Counted from the first letter of the stretch, positions 22,071 to 33,578 are shown. The stretch is 64,000 bases of DNA from Flammula alnicola (GCA_015499995.1 JADNRV010000105.1:1-64000), one strand, 5' to 3'. The notes: generated by a model not told the origin, from the letters alone. Numbers and translations: made by a program.

Positions 22071-25000
22071 ATGGCAGAAGTTGACGCGGACGGCAATGAA
22101 ATTATAGATGAAAAGGCGAGGAGAGCGGAGGAAGAGAGAGCGAAGAAGGCAGAGGAGAGGAGGAAACAAGAGGAGGAAGAGAAGAGGTTGTTCCGTGAGA
22201 AATATGAGCTGAAACCGTGGAAGGAGAAGCAAGAGGATGAGGATGACGTTGTGTGGAGTGCCGTGGTGGAATTGGAGGCTTTGAACGAGGAACGCGGGAG
22301 TTTTGCAACAACGAGGTCTAAAGAGCAGAAGAAGGATCAGCAGGGGCAGAGCAAAAAGGAGGAAAAGCGGGAAAAGATGGAGAAGGGAAAAGCGAAGGCC
22401 GACTCAACGAAATCGAACGAGACGGAGAGGAAAGAGGAGGAGAAAGACAAGGAGAAGAGAATGAGGGACCCACCAAAAATAATCCCAACTCCTGAACGAG
22501 CATATACACATGAATCACGCATCGCAGACCCCAACGCGGCAGACAAAATGCTCAACCGCATTCTCGACGTCGTGGTCCCCAATGTCACTGTACGAGACAT
22601 CGTCGCACTCAGCGGTGACACTCGTAAATCCATCGTCGAGCTCCTGCGAGTTGTGCGTGTTCCTAGCAGCACTACGCCATTCCAACCAACTCCCGAAAAA
22701 TTTATCGCGAGCTCGCTACAGAACCAGGCAGTTCCGGTGGTGGATTTTTGCACACCGCTTCGTGAATTTGATGTCCTCGTGAGCGGCAAAGTAGTCGAAG
22801 TCGGATTACTGGATGAGGGCTCAGAGATTGTGGTTGCGAGAAGGGATTTGTGGGAGGAAACCAGGCGAGATGTGAATCGAGAGCGGAAAATGATGATGCA
22901 GACAGCGAACGGCGGAAAGGAGGTGATGGAGGGTTGTGTCGAGTATTTGGAGATCGAGGTGGGTGGCATAAAGACATGGGCTCATGCCTACGTGGTCACG
23001 CAAGCACCATTTCGCCTCTTGCTGGGCAGACCGTGGCAGAAGAGTGTGTTGTTAGGGAAGATTGAGCGCGAGGATGGGAGTTTGGATGTGACGGTGCATG
23101 ATCCGTGCAATCGAATGAGAGCAGTGGTGGTGCAGACACGAGAGAGGCTGATGAGTGGGAAGCGAGAAGGGATGGCGGCGATGTTTCGATGTGTTAAGGA
23201 TGTTGAGGAAGAGTGGAAGAGAGAAAAGACGGAGTTGCTGGTGGCTACGTCGACAGTTACACAGCCACATGATTTAATCTTATCGGGCAGCAAAATTCAC
23301 GACTACCCCCCAACGTCGCTCGCAAATCATATCCTGGCATCAACATTTTATTACAATCCCATGCAACATGTACTCGCATACAAGAAGGCCGCGCAGAGAA
23401 CACATGCAATTCCGACAACAATGCCACAATATGCTAAAGTTCGTCGCCAATTCCCCGAGGACCCACTTCTCACGCTGCCAGCAATATCTATACACCCAGA
23501 AGAATTTAGCCCAGGAACGAAGTTGACGCAGGAGAGGATGGACGCACTGAAGGTGTTCACGAATGATTTTTTGTGGAAGGAGGAGAGGAAATTGGCGGCG
23601 GCGGTGCTGAAAGCGAACGAGAAGGGGTTAGCGTGGACCGAGGAAGACAAAGGGCGGTTCCGGGACGATTATTTCTCACCAGTGGTCATCCCAGTTGTGG
23701 AACACATCCCGTGGTTTCGAAAAAGTCGGCCTGTACCACCAGCGATCCGGGAGAAATTTATCGAGCTCGTGAAGAAGAAGGAGAAGGTTGGGGTGTATGA
23801 ACGGTCAAGGAGCTCCTATGGACATCAGCTGTTGGCAGTTGCGAAGAAAGATACGGACGACATACGGATTGTCCATGACTTGACGCCACTTAACGAGGTC
23901 ACGATTAAAGACTCCGCGCAGCCTCCGATAATCGATCACTATGCTGAACAGTGCTCGGGACGAGCAGTATACACGACATTGGATCTGTTTGTTGGCTATG
24001 ATCATCACACGCTAGCAGAAGAGTCTCGCGATCTCACCTCTTTCGATACGCCACAAGGAACACGTCGTTTGACGGTGCTGCCCCAAGGATGGAATAATTC
24101 CCTCCCGATCTTTCACAATGATGTCGCATTCATCCTTCAGGATGAAACGAAGGTTGCGCCAAATTTTTCTGATGATGTTTCAATCCTGGGGCCGAAAACA
24201 CGCTATGAATTGGAGGGAGGAGGTTACGAGGTGATGGCAGAGAACCCAGAGATCCGAAGGTTTATCTGGGAGCACCTGAATGACGTGAACAGAGTCCTAC
24301 ATCGATTGACACATGCTGGGGCAACCGTATCTGCGAAGAAATTGTTCATCGCACTACCAGAAGTCAAAATCGTCGGACAACTGTCAACGTATGAAGGGCG
24401 CATACCTCTGAAGTCAACCGTGGCAAAGATTAGGACGTGGCCACCTTGCGAGACTGTGAGCGAAGTACGGGGATTTTTAGGAGTGGCGGGAGTTGTGAGA
24501 AAGTGGGTCGAAGGTTTTGCGGAGAAGGCGAGGCCGTTGGTGGATCTGACAAAGAAAGATGTGCCGTTTGAGTGGAGGGAAGTGCCAGAACAAGAAGCAA
24601 TGGACATACTGAAGGAGGCTGTTGCTACGTGCCCAGCAATTCGGCCTATCAACTATACGGTGGATTTTGAGGTTTTCTTATCCGTCGACTCATCCCAGAT
24701 TGCAGTCGGATACATCCTGGCCCAACTCGATGCAAAAAATCGCCGCCGACCTGCGCGCTTTGGATCCATAACCTGGAATGACCGTGAATGCCGATACTCG
24801 CAAGCCAAACTTGAATTATACGGCCTATTCCGAGCCCTCCATTCAGTAAAATTCTACATTGTTGGCGTCAAAAATCTTACCGTGGAAGTGGATGCGAAAT
24901 ACATCAAAGGGATGATCAACAACCCTGATATGCACCCGAACGCGGCCATGAATCGTTGGATTGCCGCGATCTTGATGTTTTCATTCAAACTCGTCCATGT

Positions 25001-26642
25001 ACCGGGAAAGAAGTTTTTGGGGCCAGATGGGTTATCGAGACGGCGAAAATCAGAGGCAGATGAGGTGGAGGAAGACGATAGCGAAGAGGAAGCGGAGCAG
25101 TGGGTGGAGGACTTGTATATGTGCGGATTGTGGGTGGCAGACGCAATTGAAGGAATTGGCAAGATAGGGAAGACGAGAGAGGCTGAAGGAGAAGAATCAG
25201 TCGCGGTGTTGGCATTTAAGAGGAGGACAGCAGAAGCAACAGAAGACGGGGACTTACCGGTGACAGAAGAAGGAAGGAGGGCCGATGCCGAGCTCGAGAA
25301 GATCAAAGTTTTTCTTGAAACCTTGGAGCAACCCGCGGATTTAGACAGAGCCGCGCTCAAGTCGTTTATCAAACGAGCATCCCGATTTTTTGTTCGAGCA
25401 GGTCGTCTTTGGCGTCGAGACAGAGAGGGGCGGCATAGGGTGGTGCTATTGGGAGGAGACCGTCTCGGAATTCTGGTGGAGGCGCATGACCACCTAGGAC
25501 ACCGAGGATTTTATCCTACATGCCGACACATCGCGGAAAGATTCTGGTGGCCGATGCTCGACAAAGATGTGCATTGGTTCATGGACACCTGTCATTTCTG
25601 TCAGCTCATGTCGATGGAAAAGGTGTTAATTCCACCCACTGTGGCACAACCGGCATCTCTCTTCAGCAAATGCCATATCGACACCATGCACTTGCCGTCA
25701 TCAGGAGGCTTTAAATACATCACTCAAGCACGTTGCAGTCTTTCCTCGTGGCCAGAGTATCGGGCATTGCGAAAAGAGAATGCGAGGGCACTCGGGATGT
25801 TTATCATGGAGATGTTGATGTATAGATGGGGAGTTTTGGTCGAGATTGTGAGCGATAATGGGACGCCATATGTTGCTGCGCTCGAGTGGCTGGAGAAACA
25901 CTACAACATCAAGCATATCAGAATTTCGGGATACAACTCAAGGTCAAACGGAGCCGTAGAAGTTACTCACCGACCTATTCGAGATGCCTTGATCAAATCT
26001 GGTGACGGATCGCTGAAGGGATGGCACAACCGAGTGGGTTTCATCTTCTGGGCAGAAAGAATAACCACCAAGAAGTCCACGGGCTTCTCTCCCTTCTACG
26101 CGGCCCACGGTGTTGAACCCATCCTTCCCTTCGATCTCACGCATGCAACTTTCCTTCTACCCGATATCGATGTGAAGTTGAGTGAAGGCGAGCTCCTCGG
26201 AATTCGAGCACGCCAGTTGGAGAGACGTGAAGCCGATCTTGCGCTGATTCACGAGCGAGTCGTCAAAAATCGGTTCTCGTCTGTGGAAGACTTCATCAAA
26301 AAACACGAAAATACCATTATCGACTACGATTTTGAACCAGGAGAATACGTACTGGTATTGAACAAGAAGATCGAGTCCGAAGTTGGCCGCAAAGGGAAAC
26401 CCAGATATATGGGACCCTGGATCGTCGTTCAGCGCCTACGCAGCGGTGCATATCGTCTGGCTGAACTCGACGGCGCCGTCTCGCGACTGAAGTTCGCAGC
26501 ATTCCGATTGATCCCGTATTACCCACGAAGTCGAAAAGTGGTACAGGTCACGGAGATAGTCGACGAGGCAGATTTGCAAACAATCGAAGATGATGACGAT
26601 GAGGGATCGGAGGAAGACACAGACACCGGAGATGAGGTGTAG
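22071..26642 (+). CDS. pol: Retrotransposon Pol polyprotein (PR-RT-RH-IN)
   Basis: 1523 codons without lesion. In order: a Lys/Glu-rich leader (to about residue 160); retropepsin-like protease with LLDEGSEIVV, where DEG replaces the usual DTG/DSG, as in related fungal elements; reverse transcriptase with IRIVHDLTPLNEV, YTTLDLFVGYDHHTL, VLPQGWNNS and the catalytic NFSDDVSI box (FSDD in place of YxDD); RNase H with FLSVDSSQIAVGYILAQ and KLELYGLFRALHS; an integrase HHCC zinc region (AHDHLGHRGFYPT through DTCHFCQLM); the DDE core (CHIDTMHL, EIVSDNGTPYV, NGAVEVTHRP); and a C-terminal GPY/F-like module (YMGPWIVV). It copies the RNA and integrates the cDNA. The start ATG at 22071 is the first after the gag stop; a Gag-Pol readthrough product is also possible. 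Confidence 0.93.
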   Translation: MAEVDADGNEIIDEKARRAEEERAKKAEERRKQEEEEKRLFREKYELKPWKEKQEDEDDVVWSAVVELEALNEERGSFATTRSKEQKKDQQGQSKKEEKREKMEKGKAKADSTKSNETERKEEEKDKEKRMRDPPKIIPTPERAYTHESRIADPNAADKMLNRILDVVVPNVTVRDIVALSGDTRKSIVELLRVVRVPSSTTPFQPTPEKFIASSLQNQAVPVVDFCTPLREFDVLVSGKVVEVGLLDEGSEIVVARRDLWEETRRDVNRERKMMMQTANGGKEVMEGCVEYLEIEVGGIKTWAHAYVVTQAPFRLLLGRPWQKSVLLGKIEREDGSLDVTVHDPCNRMRAVVVQTRERLMSGKREGMAAMFRCVKDVEEEWKREKTELLVATSTVTQPHDLILSGSKIHDYPPTSLANHILASTFYYNPMQHVLAYKKAAQRTHAIPTTMPQYAKVRRQFPEDPLLTLPAISIHPEEFSPGTKLTQERMDALKVFTNDFLWKEERKLAAAVLKANEKGLAWTEEDKGRFRDDYFSPVVIPVVEHIPWFRKSRPVPPAIREKFIELVKKKEKVGVYERSRSSYGHQLLAVAKKDTDDIRIVHDLTPLNEVTIKDSAQPPIIDHYAEQCSGRAVYTTLDLFVGYDHHTLAEESRDLTSFDTPQGTRRLTVLPQGWNNSLPIFHNDVAFILQDETKVAPNFSDDVSILGPKTRYELEGGGYEVMAENPEIRRFIWEHLNDVNRVLHRLTHAGATVSAKKLFIALPEVKIVGQLSTYEGRIPLKSTVAKIRTWPPCETVSEVRGFLGVAGVVRKWVEGFAEKARPLVDLTKKDVPFEWREVPEQEAMDILKEAVATCPAIRPINYTVDFEVFLSVDSSQIAVGYILAQLDAKNRRRPARFGSITWNDRECRYSQAKLELYGLFRALHSVKFYIVGVKNLTVEVDAKYIKGMINNPDMHPNAAMNRWIAAILMFSFKLVHVPGKKFLGPDGLSRRRKSEADEVEEDDSEEEAEQWVEDLYMCGLWVADAIEGIGKIGKTREAEGEESVAVLAFKRRTAEATEDGDLPVTEEGRRADAELEKIKVFLETLEQPADLDRAALKSFIKRASRFFVRAGRLWRRDREGRHRVVLLGGDRLGILVEAHDHLGHRGFYPTCRHIAERFWWPMLDKDVHWFMDTCHFCQLMSMEKVLIPPTVAQPASLFSKCHIDTMHLPSSGGFKYITQARCSLSSWPEYRALRKENARALGMFIMEMLMYRWGVLVEIVSDNGTPYVAALEWLEKHYNIKHIRISGYNSRSNGAVEVTHRPIRDALIKSGDGSLKGWHNRVGFIFWAERITTKKSTGFSPFYAAHGVEPILPFDLTHATFLLPDIDVKLSEGELLGIRARQLERREADLALIHERVVKNRFSSVEDFIKKHENTIIDYDFEPGEYVLVLNKKIESEVGRKGKPRYMGPWIVVQRLRSGAYRLAELDGAVSRLKFAAFRLIPYYPRSRKVVQVTEIVDEADLQTIEDDDDEGSEEDTDTGDEV

Positions 26643-26690
26643 AGACGAGCAGCGCGATAGAGAGACGACCAACCAAGGATGGTTGGCATC

Positions 26691-26706
26691 TGAAGTGAGG
26701 GGGAGG
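26691..26706 (+). promoter_or_regulatory. Polypurine tract
   Basis: A purine-rich run (AGTGAGGGGGAGG) ends exactly at the first base of the 3' LTR, the normal place for plus-strand priming. Confidence 0.8.
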
Positions 26707-26999
26707 TGTAGGGCGGGGAGAACGCCTGCGCATGGAAAGCAACACACGGTTTCGTAGATTAGATTAGATACACGCGCCTCGTGGCGGGCTATCTTAGACA
26801 AGACGCGTCGAGGAGACGGGGCTCTTTACCTTACGACGTGACACTTTGTATCGAAACGTACGAGATATCCATTTCATTTTCTATCTACGTGTTACGTGCG
26901 AACGAGCGAAGCTATCCACGATCCGACGACGTGACGAGAACGACGCGGTGTCGGTTCTGTCTTTGTCCTCACGAACTCGCGGACTAGCAAGTCCCCACA
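26707..26999 (+). repeat. 3' LTR
   Basis: Matches 19710-20002 with no difference seen. It is followed by the target duplication ACGC. Confidence 0.95.
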
Positions 27000-27118
27000 A
27001 CGCTCGGCCCACTGCGGAAAGGTTTGAAATTCGATGGGCTCGCAGGACGGATACCAGGTGCGTGTAACGTGTCCTGTAAGTGGACTTGTGTTAGCGGGCC
27101 ACCGCTTTGCGTGGCAGT

Positions 27119-28302
27119 ACGACTCTTTTCCTTTTTGATATTTTGATGTTTTTATTTTTATTCTTTATATAACTTAATTTTACTGATAGTATGTCTACTT
27201 GAGCAATAAATAAATTTTATTTATAAATTTATAAATTATTATTTAATTAAATAACACCATGATTGTTTATGTCAGCACTTTTTTCGAAGTGCTGACATAA
27301 ACACTCAAATTCAAATTTATTATTTTAATTAAATAATTTAAGTTATGTGATTTAATATGTGAGACATAGAGGAGCATCTGAGGATCTCGAAGCCTTCTGA
27401 AGGCTTCGAGATGGCGGGAATGATCGTTAGTCTATTATTAGATGCTACATATTGACCCGACGTCGATGTTTGCTTTGGCCACCAACCACCATTGCCTGCA
27501 GTGCTCAACTACTACAACTAGTGGCGCAGATTGTGGCCATCAAAGACCCCACACCCACCACCTGTGCCACTCAACTAGGGTGACACCAACAGACTAGTAC
27601 TGTGTATGAGGGATGGTCATTAGCGGACAGTAGTTTTCTCAGTGTTACTTTCCGTAGTCACTGGTCAGGTCATTATTTGAATGTAAAATTTGTGAAATAT
27701 ATTATTATGAGTCTACTATATGTGATTACCTGGGTACACCCACAGGTACCTGTGAATTTCTCAGTTTCTTGTGTGGTTTATATAGGGTTTCAGGCTGATC
27801 CTTCAGGCCAAATTTTGGCCTGAAAAATGCGGATATCACCCAATATGTAGCATCTAATAATAGACTAATGATCATTCCCGCCATCTCGAAGCCTTCTGAA
27901 GGCTTCGAGATCCTAGATGCTCCTCTATGTCTCACATATTAAATGACATGATTTAAATTATTTAATTTAAATAATAAATTTAAATTTGAGTGTTTATGTC
28001 AGCACTTCGAAAAAAGTGCTGACATAAACACTGCCAAGCCCCCCAACACCAAATGGAGCATTATTTGGCATTATTGACCAATGCCCTTGCCTGTGAATCT
28101 CATGATGCAATACAGGTGTTCTCAAGTGTACCGTGATCGACGCAAGTGAGACCATACCAAAATTACTGTATTACTTAGAGATACCTCGCCACAGGTGAGG
28201 TATAATATAATATTGATTTAAGTAGACACACTATCAGTAAAATTACTACTTATATAAAGAATAAAAATAAAAAATAAAAATATCAAAAAGGAAAAGAGTC
28301 GT
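27119..28302. repeat. Nested inverted repeats, about 1.2 kb fold-back element
   Basis: The outer arms at about 27119-27205 and 28216-28302 are inverted copies (starting ACGACTCTTTTCCTTTTTGA). The inner arms at 27264-27454 and 27841-28030 are inverted copies of about 190 bp. Each inner arm starts with its own hairpin, GTTTATGTCAGCAC facing GTGCTGACATAAAC, and contains a second palindrome around AAGCCTTCTGAAGGCTT. The spacer 27455-27840 has no credible gene. A piece of it (CCTATATAAACCACACAAGA on one strand) recurs at 29068-29090. The structure is that of a fold-back or MITE nested within another; target duplications were not found. Confidence 0.8.
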
Positions 28303-30212
28303 GAATAATTGAGGGCATCCGTATATTGGAAACACTGGCGGTGATCGACGCCATCAAACACCAGTGGCAAACACCGGGGCACGTGTCCCCACCAGGATGC
28401 GTGAGCTCATCATTGCAAACAATGACCAGTAGATATTGAAGCATCATACAGCAGAGATAGAGGCACTACAGCCAATATATTTATATATATATAATATTTT
28501 AGTAGTTGGTATATTTATTTTATATCAAAATGGAACTGGAAAATATAATCTCAATTGTGATTTATGACAGCTTCTGCCACCACAGATGCTTTGCTTTTTG
28601 GTGGTAGGATTATGTTAATAACATAGCAAGGTAGTTTTTTAATATGGCAGGGAAGTTTAAGAAGTGCGCTGAGCATTTGAAGGCACGAGCAATGGGTGGG
28701 CGGGTTGCAGCTTGGGTAGTATCACAGTCTGTTGTTGGTTAAACTTGGTTTGATGCTCTTAAACTTTACAAAACATACCAAAAATGACATGGGCACTGAA
28801 GCTACATTACTACATTGAATAGGCAACTTTTCTATATGGCGAGAACAATTAAAGCACCTGCTGAACGTCCAAATCTATGAGCGCTGTGCAGGCAGGGCGA
28901 GGCAGGCAGCTGATGGAACCATGCTACACCAAATTGGACATCTGCCGATCTGCTGACAAGGCTTATGGAAGGCTTAGGTCATCTTCGGGGCTTGCCACCA
29001 TCGACACTGCCAGTGAACGATGCCGGTGTTTCCAAATCCCAGATTCTTATGAATAATCAGCCTGAAATCCTATATAAACCACACAAGAAACCAAGAAACA
29101 GCCACTTTCTACATAGCTGTTTATGTAAGCACTTTATTGAACATAGAAAGACTATAATAAACTAATAATGCGTAATTAGACTCCATCAGCAGCTGTGCAT
29201 GGTCTTGTGTGCCAGCACGTCTCCTTGTCCGACAGATTCCACTCTTTGCCTGTGACGCTATACCACACAGTGTGCTCGACGCATATCCGAGCTCCTCCTT
29301 CTGAGCGTCCGGTCAGATTGGACTGCTCCAACGGACGTCCTGAAATCACCACGCATATCAAATTGCATGGTTAGTGGGCCAGAAATCTACGCTATGAGAA
29401 CTAAAAATAGATGTAACTACCGCGATGCCCGGTCCGGTTTGCCATCATGGCATGAACAAAAATAGCTATGTCATCCAGACTCAATAATGGATCCTCCCTT
29501 TCCCATTTCCTCTTGCATATAAAAGTGGTATCATTCTATTCAGAAATACAAGTAGAATATGTCTATGTAATTTAATTGAGGCCAAATCATTCCGTGCAGT
29601 ATCCAGCAGGCTGAAAGCTGTAAAGCTATTTTTAAATCATGAACAGCATGGCAGCTGCTTACAAATGTGATGCCATCAAAGATAAGGGCATGAACAGCAT
29701 GGCAATGCTTACAAATCTGATGCCATCAAAGATAGGGGACCAACAAGGTCGCTGCAAACCTGTTTTTTTGCTGGTTGCTGTAGATTAAAAGAACTCCCTT
29801 TTACTTACGTAAAAGAGTCGTAACCTCGTCAACTGTTCGAAGCAATGCAAGCTGTAGAACTGTAGTAGTACTAGCCAGTTACATTTGAATAAACATTAAT
29901 TGAACCATTCCCTAGGCGTTATTGCGAATGAGAACAACATTTTTATGGCTCTCGAAAAGGGCCTATCTCACTAGAACAGAGGGGAAGTCGCAAGCCATAG
30001 AATATAGTCTGGTAGAGTCAAATCGAGAGGTTACGAAAATAGCAGTCTTGGCATCATTGGACTCGAGGGGAGGGGATTCTACTTGATCCTGCTCTACAAA
30101 TTTTCGAGCGGTTCTCATTTTTCCGACGAAATCGAGCGCTATCGATTGGATTGATGGGAAATCATTTCACTCGATGCTGCTCTACGGTGCTGGATCCCAC
30201 TAGAGTCGTTTT
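28303..30212. other. Gene-free, repeat-derived stretch
   Basis: No supported gene. It contains a diverged second copy of part of the preceding repeat near 29050-29130 and a two-unit tandem repeat of about 53 bp at 29637-29741 (unit CATGAACAGCATGGCA plus TGATGCCATCAAAGATA). The stretch ends close to the 5'-truncated alpha-kinase remnant. Confidence 0.4.
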
Positions 30213-32936
30213 TCACTGGGCCTGCTGGCCAGCGTCGCTACTACGTCTATCCTAAACTGGATAAAGATGGCATTGCACACGGCCCAGGAAAATGGTGCTG
30301 CAAGAAATGCTATATCCATTACCGCAGCCAAAACGATACTGTTATTCGTAACGTACCTGCCGCTACTGCTGCCCCAGAGTCCATCATGGTTCCGGATATA
30401 AACAGCATTCGACAAAGTGTTAATGAATCACAGCGACAAGGTAAGTATCGTTAAATTGTTATTTACATCCAAGAATTGAACTTTTATAGGTTCCCACATG
30501 CCTCGCGGTCGTGTTACTGCTATTGGAGGGTCTATGCCACCACCGCCGCTTCGATCAAGTTCGGCGGCTCCAGGTCCAATTGTCTCGTCGCCTCTTTTTG
30601 ACTTCAACCAACATGCTGCTATTGTTTCACGGTCTTCCTCTGTCCCAGCACCTCAAGTTATGGGCTATTCAGCTGCGCACACTTATCATGCTCAACAAAC
30701 CCATGAGTGGTCGCAACGAGCGTATAAAGGCATCCTTAATTCTATGCCAGGAGGAATTGTAACGCTTAACCTGGGGGTATATGAGCCAATTGTAGATGCT
30801 AAAGGTCGCCCCGTACTTGTACAGGTGATTATATTATCATTATTCAATAATTTCTCGAGCTAATGTTTTTCCAGCAAATTTTTGAGACTCTCGAAGTTCA
30901 TTCCTCTATTTTGGACATTGATCTCGTCCGTGAAATCAAGCAAAAATTGCTCGAACCTCTTCGGGTATTCTGTAGACTGTCATGCTATTCCTTTCGACAT
31001 CGATACAATGGTTTTGCGTGAAACGACCAAAGGAAAATGGAAAGAAATTCAGGTTGACAAGAACAGACCCTTGGTGTATTGTGGCGACCGCTTTTTCAAA
31101 CCTTCGAAGAAGAAGTCTGATCCAACTCTAATTTTCAATGCGGGCCCACCTCAGACCTTTGGATTGGTCTTTCCGAGGGATGTTTGGGACAATATTCAAG
31201 CTCAGGAGGACATGGAAGTGCGTAAAATATGCTTTTGTATTATGGATTTTTCTGACGTGAATTTACTAGGTATATGACAGATTTCACAGGCTGGCAGCTG
31301 CTCGTGATACATCTGCAGGGGCAAAACGAAAAACGGGCGCCTCAAGGTCGACAAATTTTGGCTCAGGCTCTGAAGTTGTTTCGCCTGTCATACCCACCAA
31401 AAAGCTTCGATTAATGAAAGGCAAAGGAAAAGATCAAGGCTCTACCACCTCCCAGCACCGTGTAGAGGAAGTGATAGATGTTGAAGACTCAGACCCGGAG
31501 GTTGACATACCACCCATGCGCGCACCGGCCTTCGAACATTCCAGACGTAGCACCCAGTCCAACGGCGAACATGATGACACTACTCAGCACAAGTGCGCAC
31601 CAGTCTTAGAACATTGGAGACGTAGCACCCAGTCCAACAGCAAACATCATGAAGCGATCACTCTTGATGCAGCTGCAGAGGCGACCCAAGCTCCTAAACG
31701 CGCTGCAACTCAGCTGAAAGCACCACCCAAGCCCCGTGTCTCATTTGCATCTGCACGTACACCCAAACATTTTGTCCCACTCGATCCTGCTTCAATTCGC
31801 CGTGGATTTCAGGAAGGTGGTGCGAGTTCTAGAAAGGAGGGTCTCAAAAAAAGTACGTACCTCATGCCGATCTTTGGCTTAGACAATTCAGTTAATACTA
31901 TTGGCATGCAGCTACAGCTTTCGTCTCAGAGGAGATTCGGTTCTTTCCACTTCCTCGAGTTGCCTTCAAGGACCTTATGTCTTACCCGACACAAGTCATT
32001 GTCATTGACAGCTCACCGACTGGACTTTACTTCCGTGCTCACCTGATTTACAATTCCGAGGAAAGGATTGCAAAGGAACATTCAAGACGGCAAACCTGGC
32101 TTCCTTGGAATTTGACAATGTGAGATCATTAGTGGGTCTCGGAAGCGTTGAAGTCGATAAGTTCGCTGTCGCACTCAAACGCCCCTTCCTCGATGTAAAG
32201 GCGGCCTCCAAACGACCAGGCCTTCGGAGTGTCAATGCCGCAGCCCCAGTATCCCGCCTAACAGTCACGGACGAGCAACATGCAGTAACGGGAGAAGCAA
32301 AGCTCCTGGTGTGGGCGAATGCTCTTTTGGAGTTCGCTTATGATTTCATCTTCGACTATGCTCAGACCAACAATGCCCCTCCAGGAGTCGAGGATTTTAT
32401 GTCAATAATTCCCCCCTTCCGTTTCGTGGATGCTGGAGTCGCTGTGGTCGTGAAGCCATTGGAAACAACCTCAGCGGGAAAACCATAAACACAACGAGCA
32501 ACATACCTTTTGGAGGAGATGTTGCCTGGTACCCCAGCCGAGTTCGTGAAGTATATGAATAATTCCCAGGCGACCACGATTCTCGAACGCGATGATCCAG
32601 AGTATGAGCTGGCCGAATTTCTCATGTTCATGCAACATGCCCAATACCAGATCACTCACGGAACAGCCTATATATCCGATTTCCAAGGTAAGAAAGCTCT
32701 TTGCATCATTACCTTGATCTCATATATATATCTATATCCTAGGTGTTGGAACCACACTCACCGACCCTCAGATCATGACGAAACCAGATCTGGGATCCAG
32801 TCTTTTCGGCGACGGCAACCTTGGGGAAGCATTTTCCAAATTCCCGGTGGAGCATATATGCGCTGGTAATCGTTGGTGTGAATGGTTCAAATTAGAGAAA
32901 CTTCAAGCAGATGAAGGTTGCTTACCGTTGGAATAA
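30213..32936 (+). pseudogene. Atypical alpha-kinase gene, decayed
   Basis: Six or more exons can be followed. The N-terminal part has KWCCKKCYIHYR, a possible zinc-binding cluster, then a Pro/Ser-rich region (to 30824) and a middle region (KWKEIQVDKNRPLVYCGDRF). The C-terminal part is the alpha-kinase (MHCK/EF2K) domain: YLLEEMLPGTPAEFVKYMNN, LAEFLMFMQHAQYQITHG, SDFQ joined over an intron (32688-32742) to GVGTTLTDPQIMTK, and FGDGNLGEAF with CAGNRWCEWFKL, matching the kinase's LTDPQI and cysteine signature. Lesions: frame shifts near 30970 and near 32075, and an in-frame TAA at 32486-32488 just before TQRATYLLEE. No start codon is found and the 5' end is truncated near 30213. Alpha-kinases are strongly expanded in Agaricomycetes; this copy would not make an active enzyme. 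Confidence 0.82.
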
Positions 32937-33000
32937 AAGTACTCGCAATATGGTACGCTTAGAAAAAAGTTCAAGCTTGCATTTCTAGATTTAAAAATCC

Positions 33001-33578
33001 CCACTCTCGTTAAAATCCCACTCTCATTAAAATCCCACTCTCGTTAAAATCCCAACTCTCGTTAAAACTTCAGATCTATAGACAGAAATTATTATTGATT
33101 TTATTAGTATTTTAGATGTCGTCGACTAAATCAATATCGCACCAATTTTGTACATAACATTTTGACCACGTTGCCGCGATGATGTCGGCAGATGCTGATA
33201 GACCTATTTTTTGGGTTGCAGGGCGATTGGCGATGGAGTGAAAAGAGGTAAGCGCAGCCGCTGACTTGGAGATGAAAAGGACTTGCATACCTCCGTCAAA
33301 CCAAGCCCACACCTGCCACACGGCCTCTTCTTCCCTCTGGCAACGTCCACATCTGCCGCTCACATACATGTTAAATTTATGCTTGAACTTGCAAGAGAAC
33401 ATGTCAGCGAAGGACATCAGTACACCATCCGATGCTAGGAACAAAAGTAAGGCTTTCTTACAAGATCAGCTGCCCCGAATTCCTTCCCCCACGGTGCGGT
33501 CCGCATCCTGCTAGCCTGTACCGCATAGAATACTGAAGCCGAGAGAAACCCGAGTTGCCGGGTGCGACGGAACGGCAC
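33001..33578 (-). other. Short cysteine-containing frame and flank
   Basis: A tandem GTTAAAATCCCA-type repeat lies at 33008-33068. The minus frame near 33420-33290 reads FSCKFKHKFNMYVSGRCGRC followed by QREEEAVWQVWAWFDG, which looks like an exon with a Cys cluster, but no start, partner exon or family could be assigned. The stretch ends at the palindromic element. Confidence 0.3.

Larger units (their letters stand above)
19710..26999 (+). mobile_element. Ty3/gypsy LTR retrotransposon, complete
   Basis: A 7.29-kb element bounded by two 293-bp LTRs with no difference I could find, TG..CA ends, and a 4-bp duplication ACGC (19706-19709 and 27000-27003). A primer-binding site follows the 5' LTR and a purine tract precedes the 3' LTR. 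Gag and pol fill the interior in one frame, separated by a single TGA. The protein order protease, reverse transcriptase, RNase H, integrase defines Ty3/gypsy. LTR identity points to a recent insertion. Confidence 0.95.

Noticed and set aside
20680..26801. Long minus-strand frames opposite gag and pol
   Set aside because: They are antisense shadows of the retrotransposon, caused by its biased codon use; no domains.
19061..30217. Short inverted match CCCAGTGAAAAACG (19061) and CGTTTTTCACTGGG (30204), suggesting an 11-kb element
   Set aside because: Similarity fades after about 25 bp, flanking bases show no target duplication, and the right copy overlaps the alpha-kinase remnant; it may be chance or two unrelated ends.
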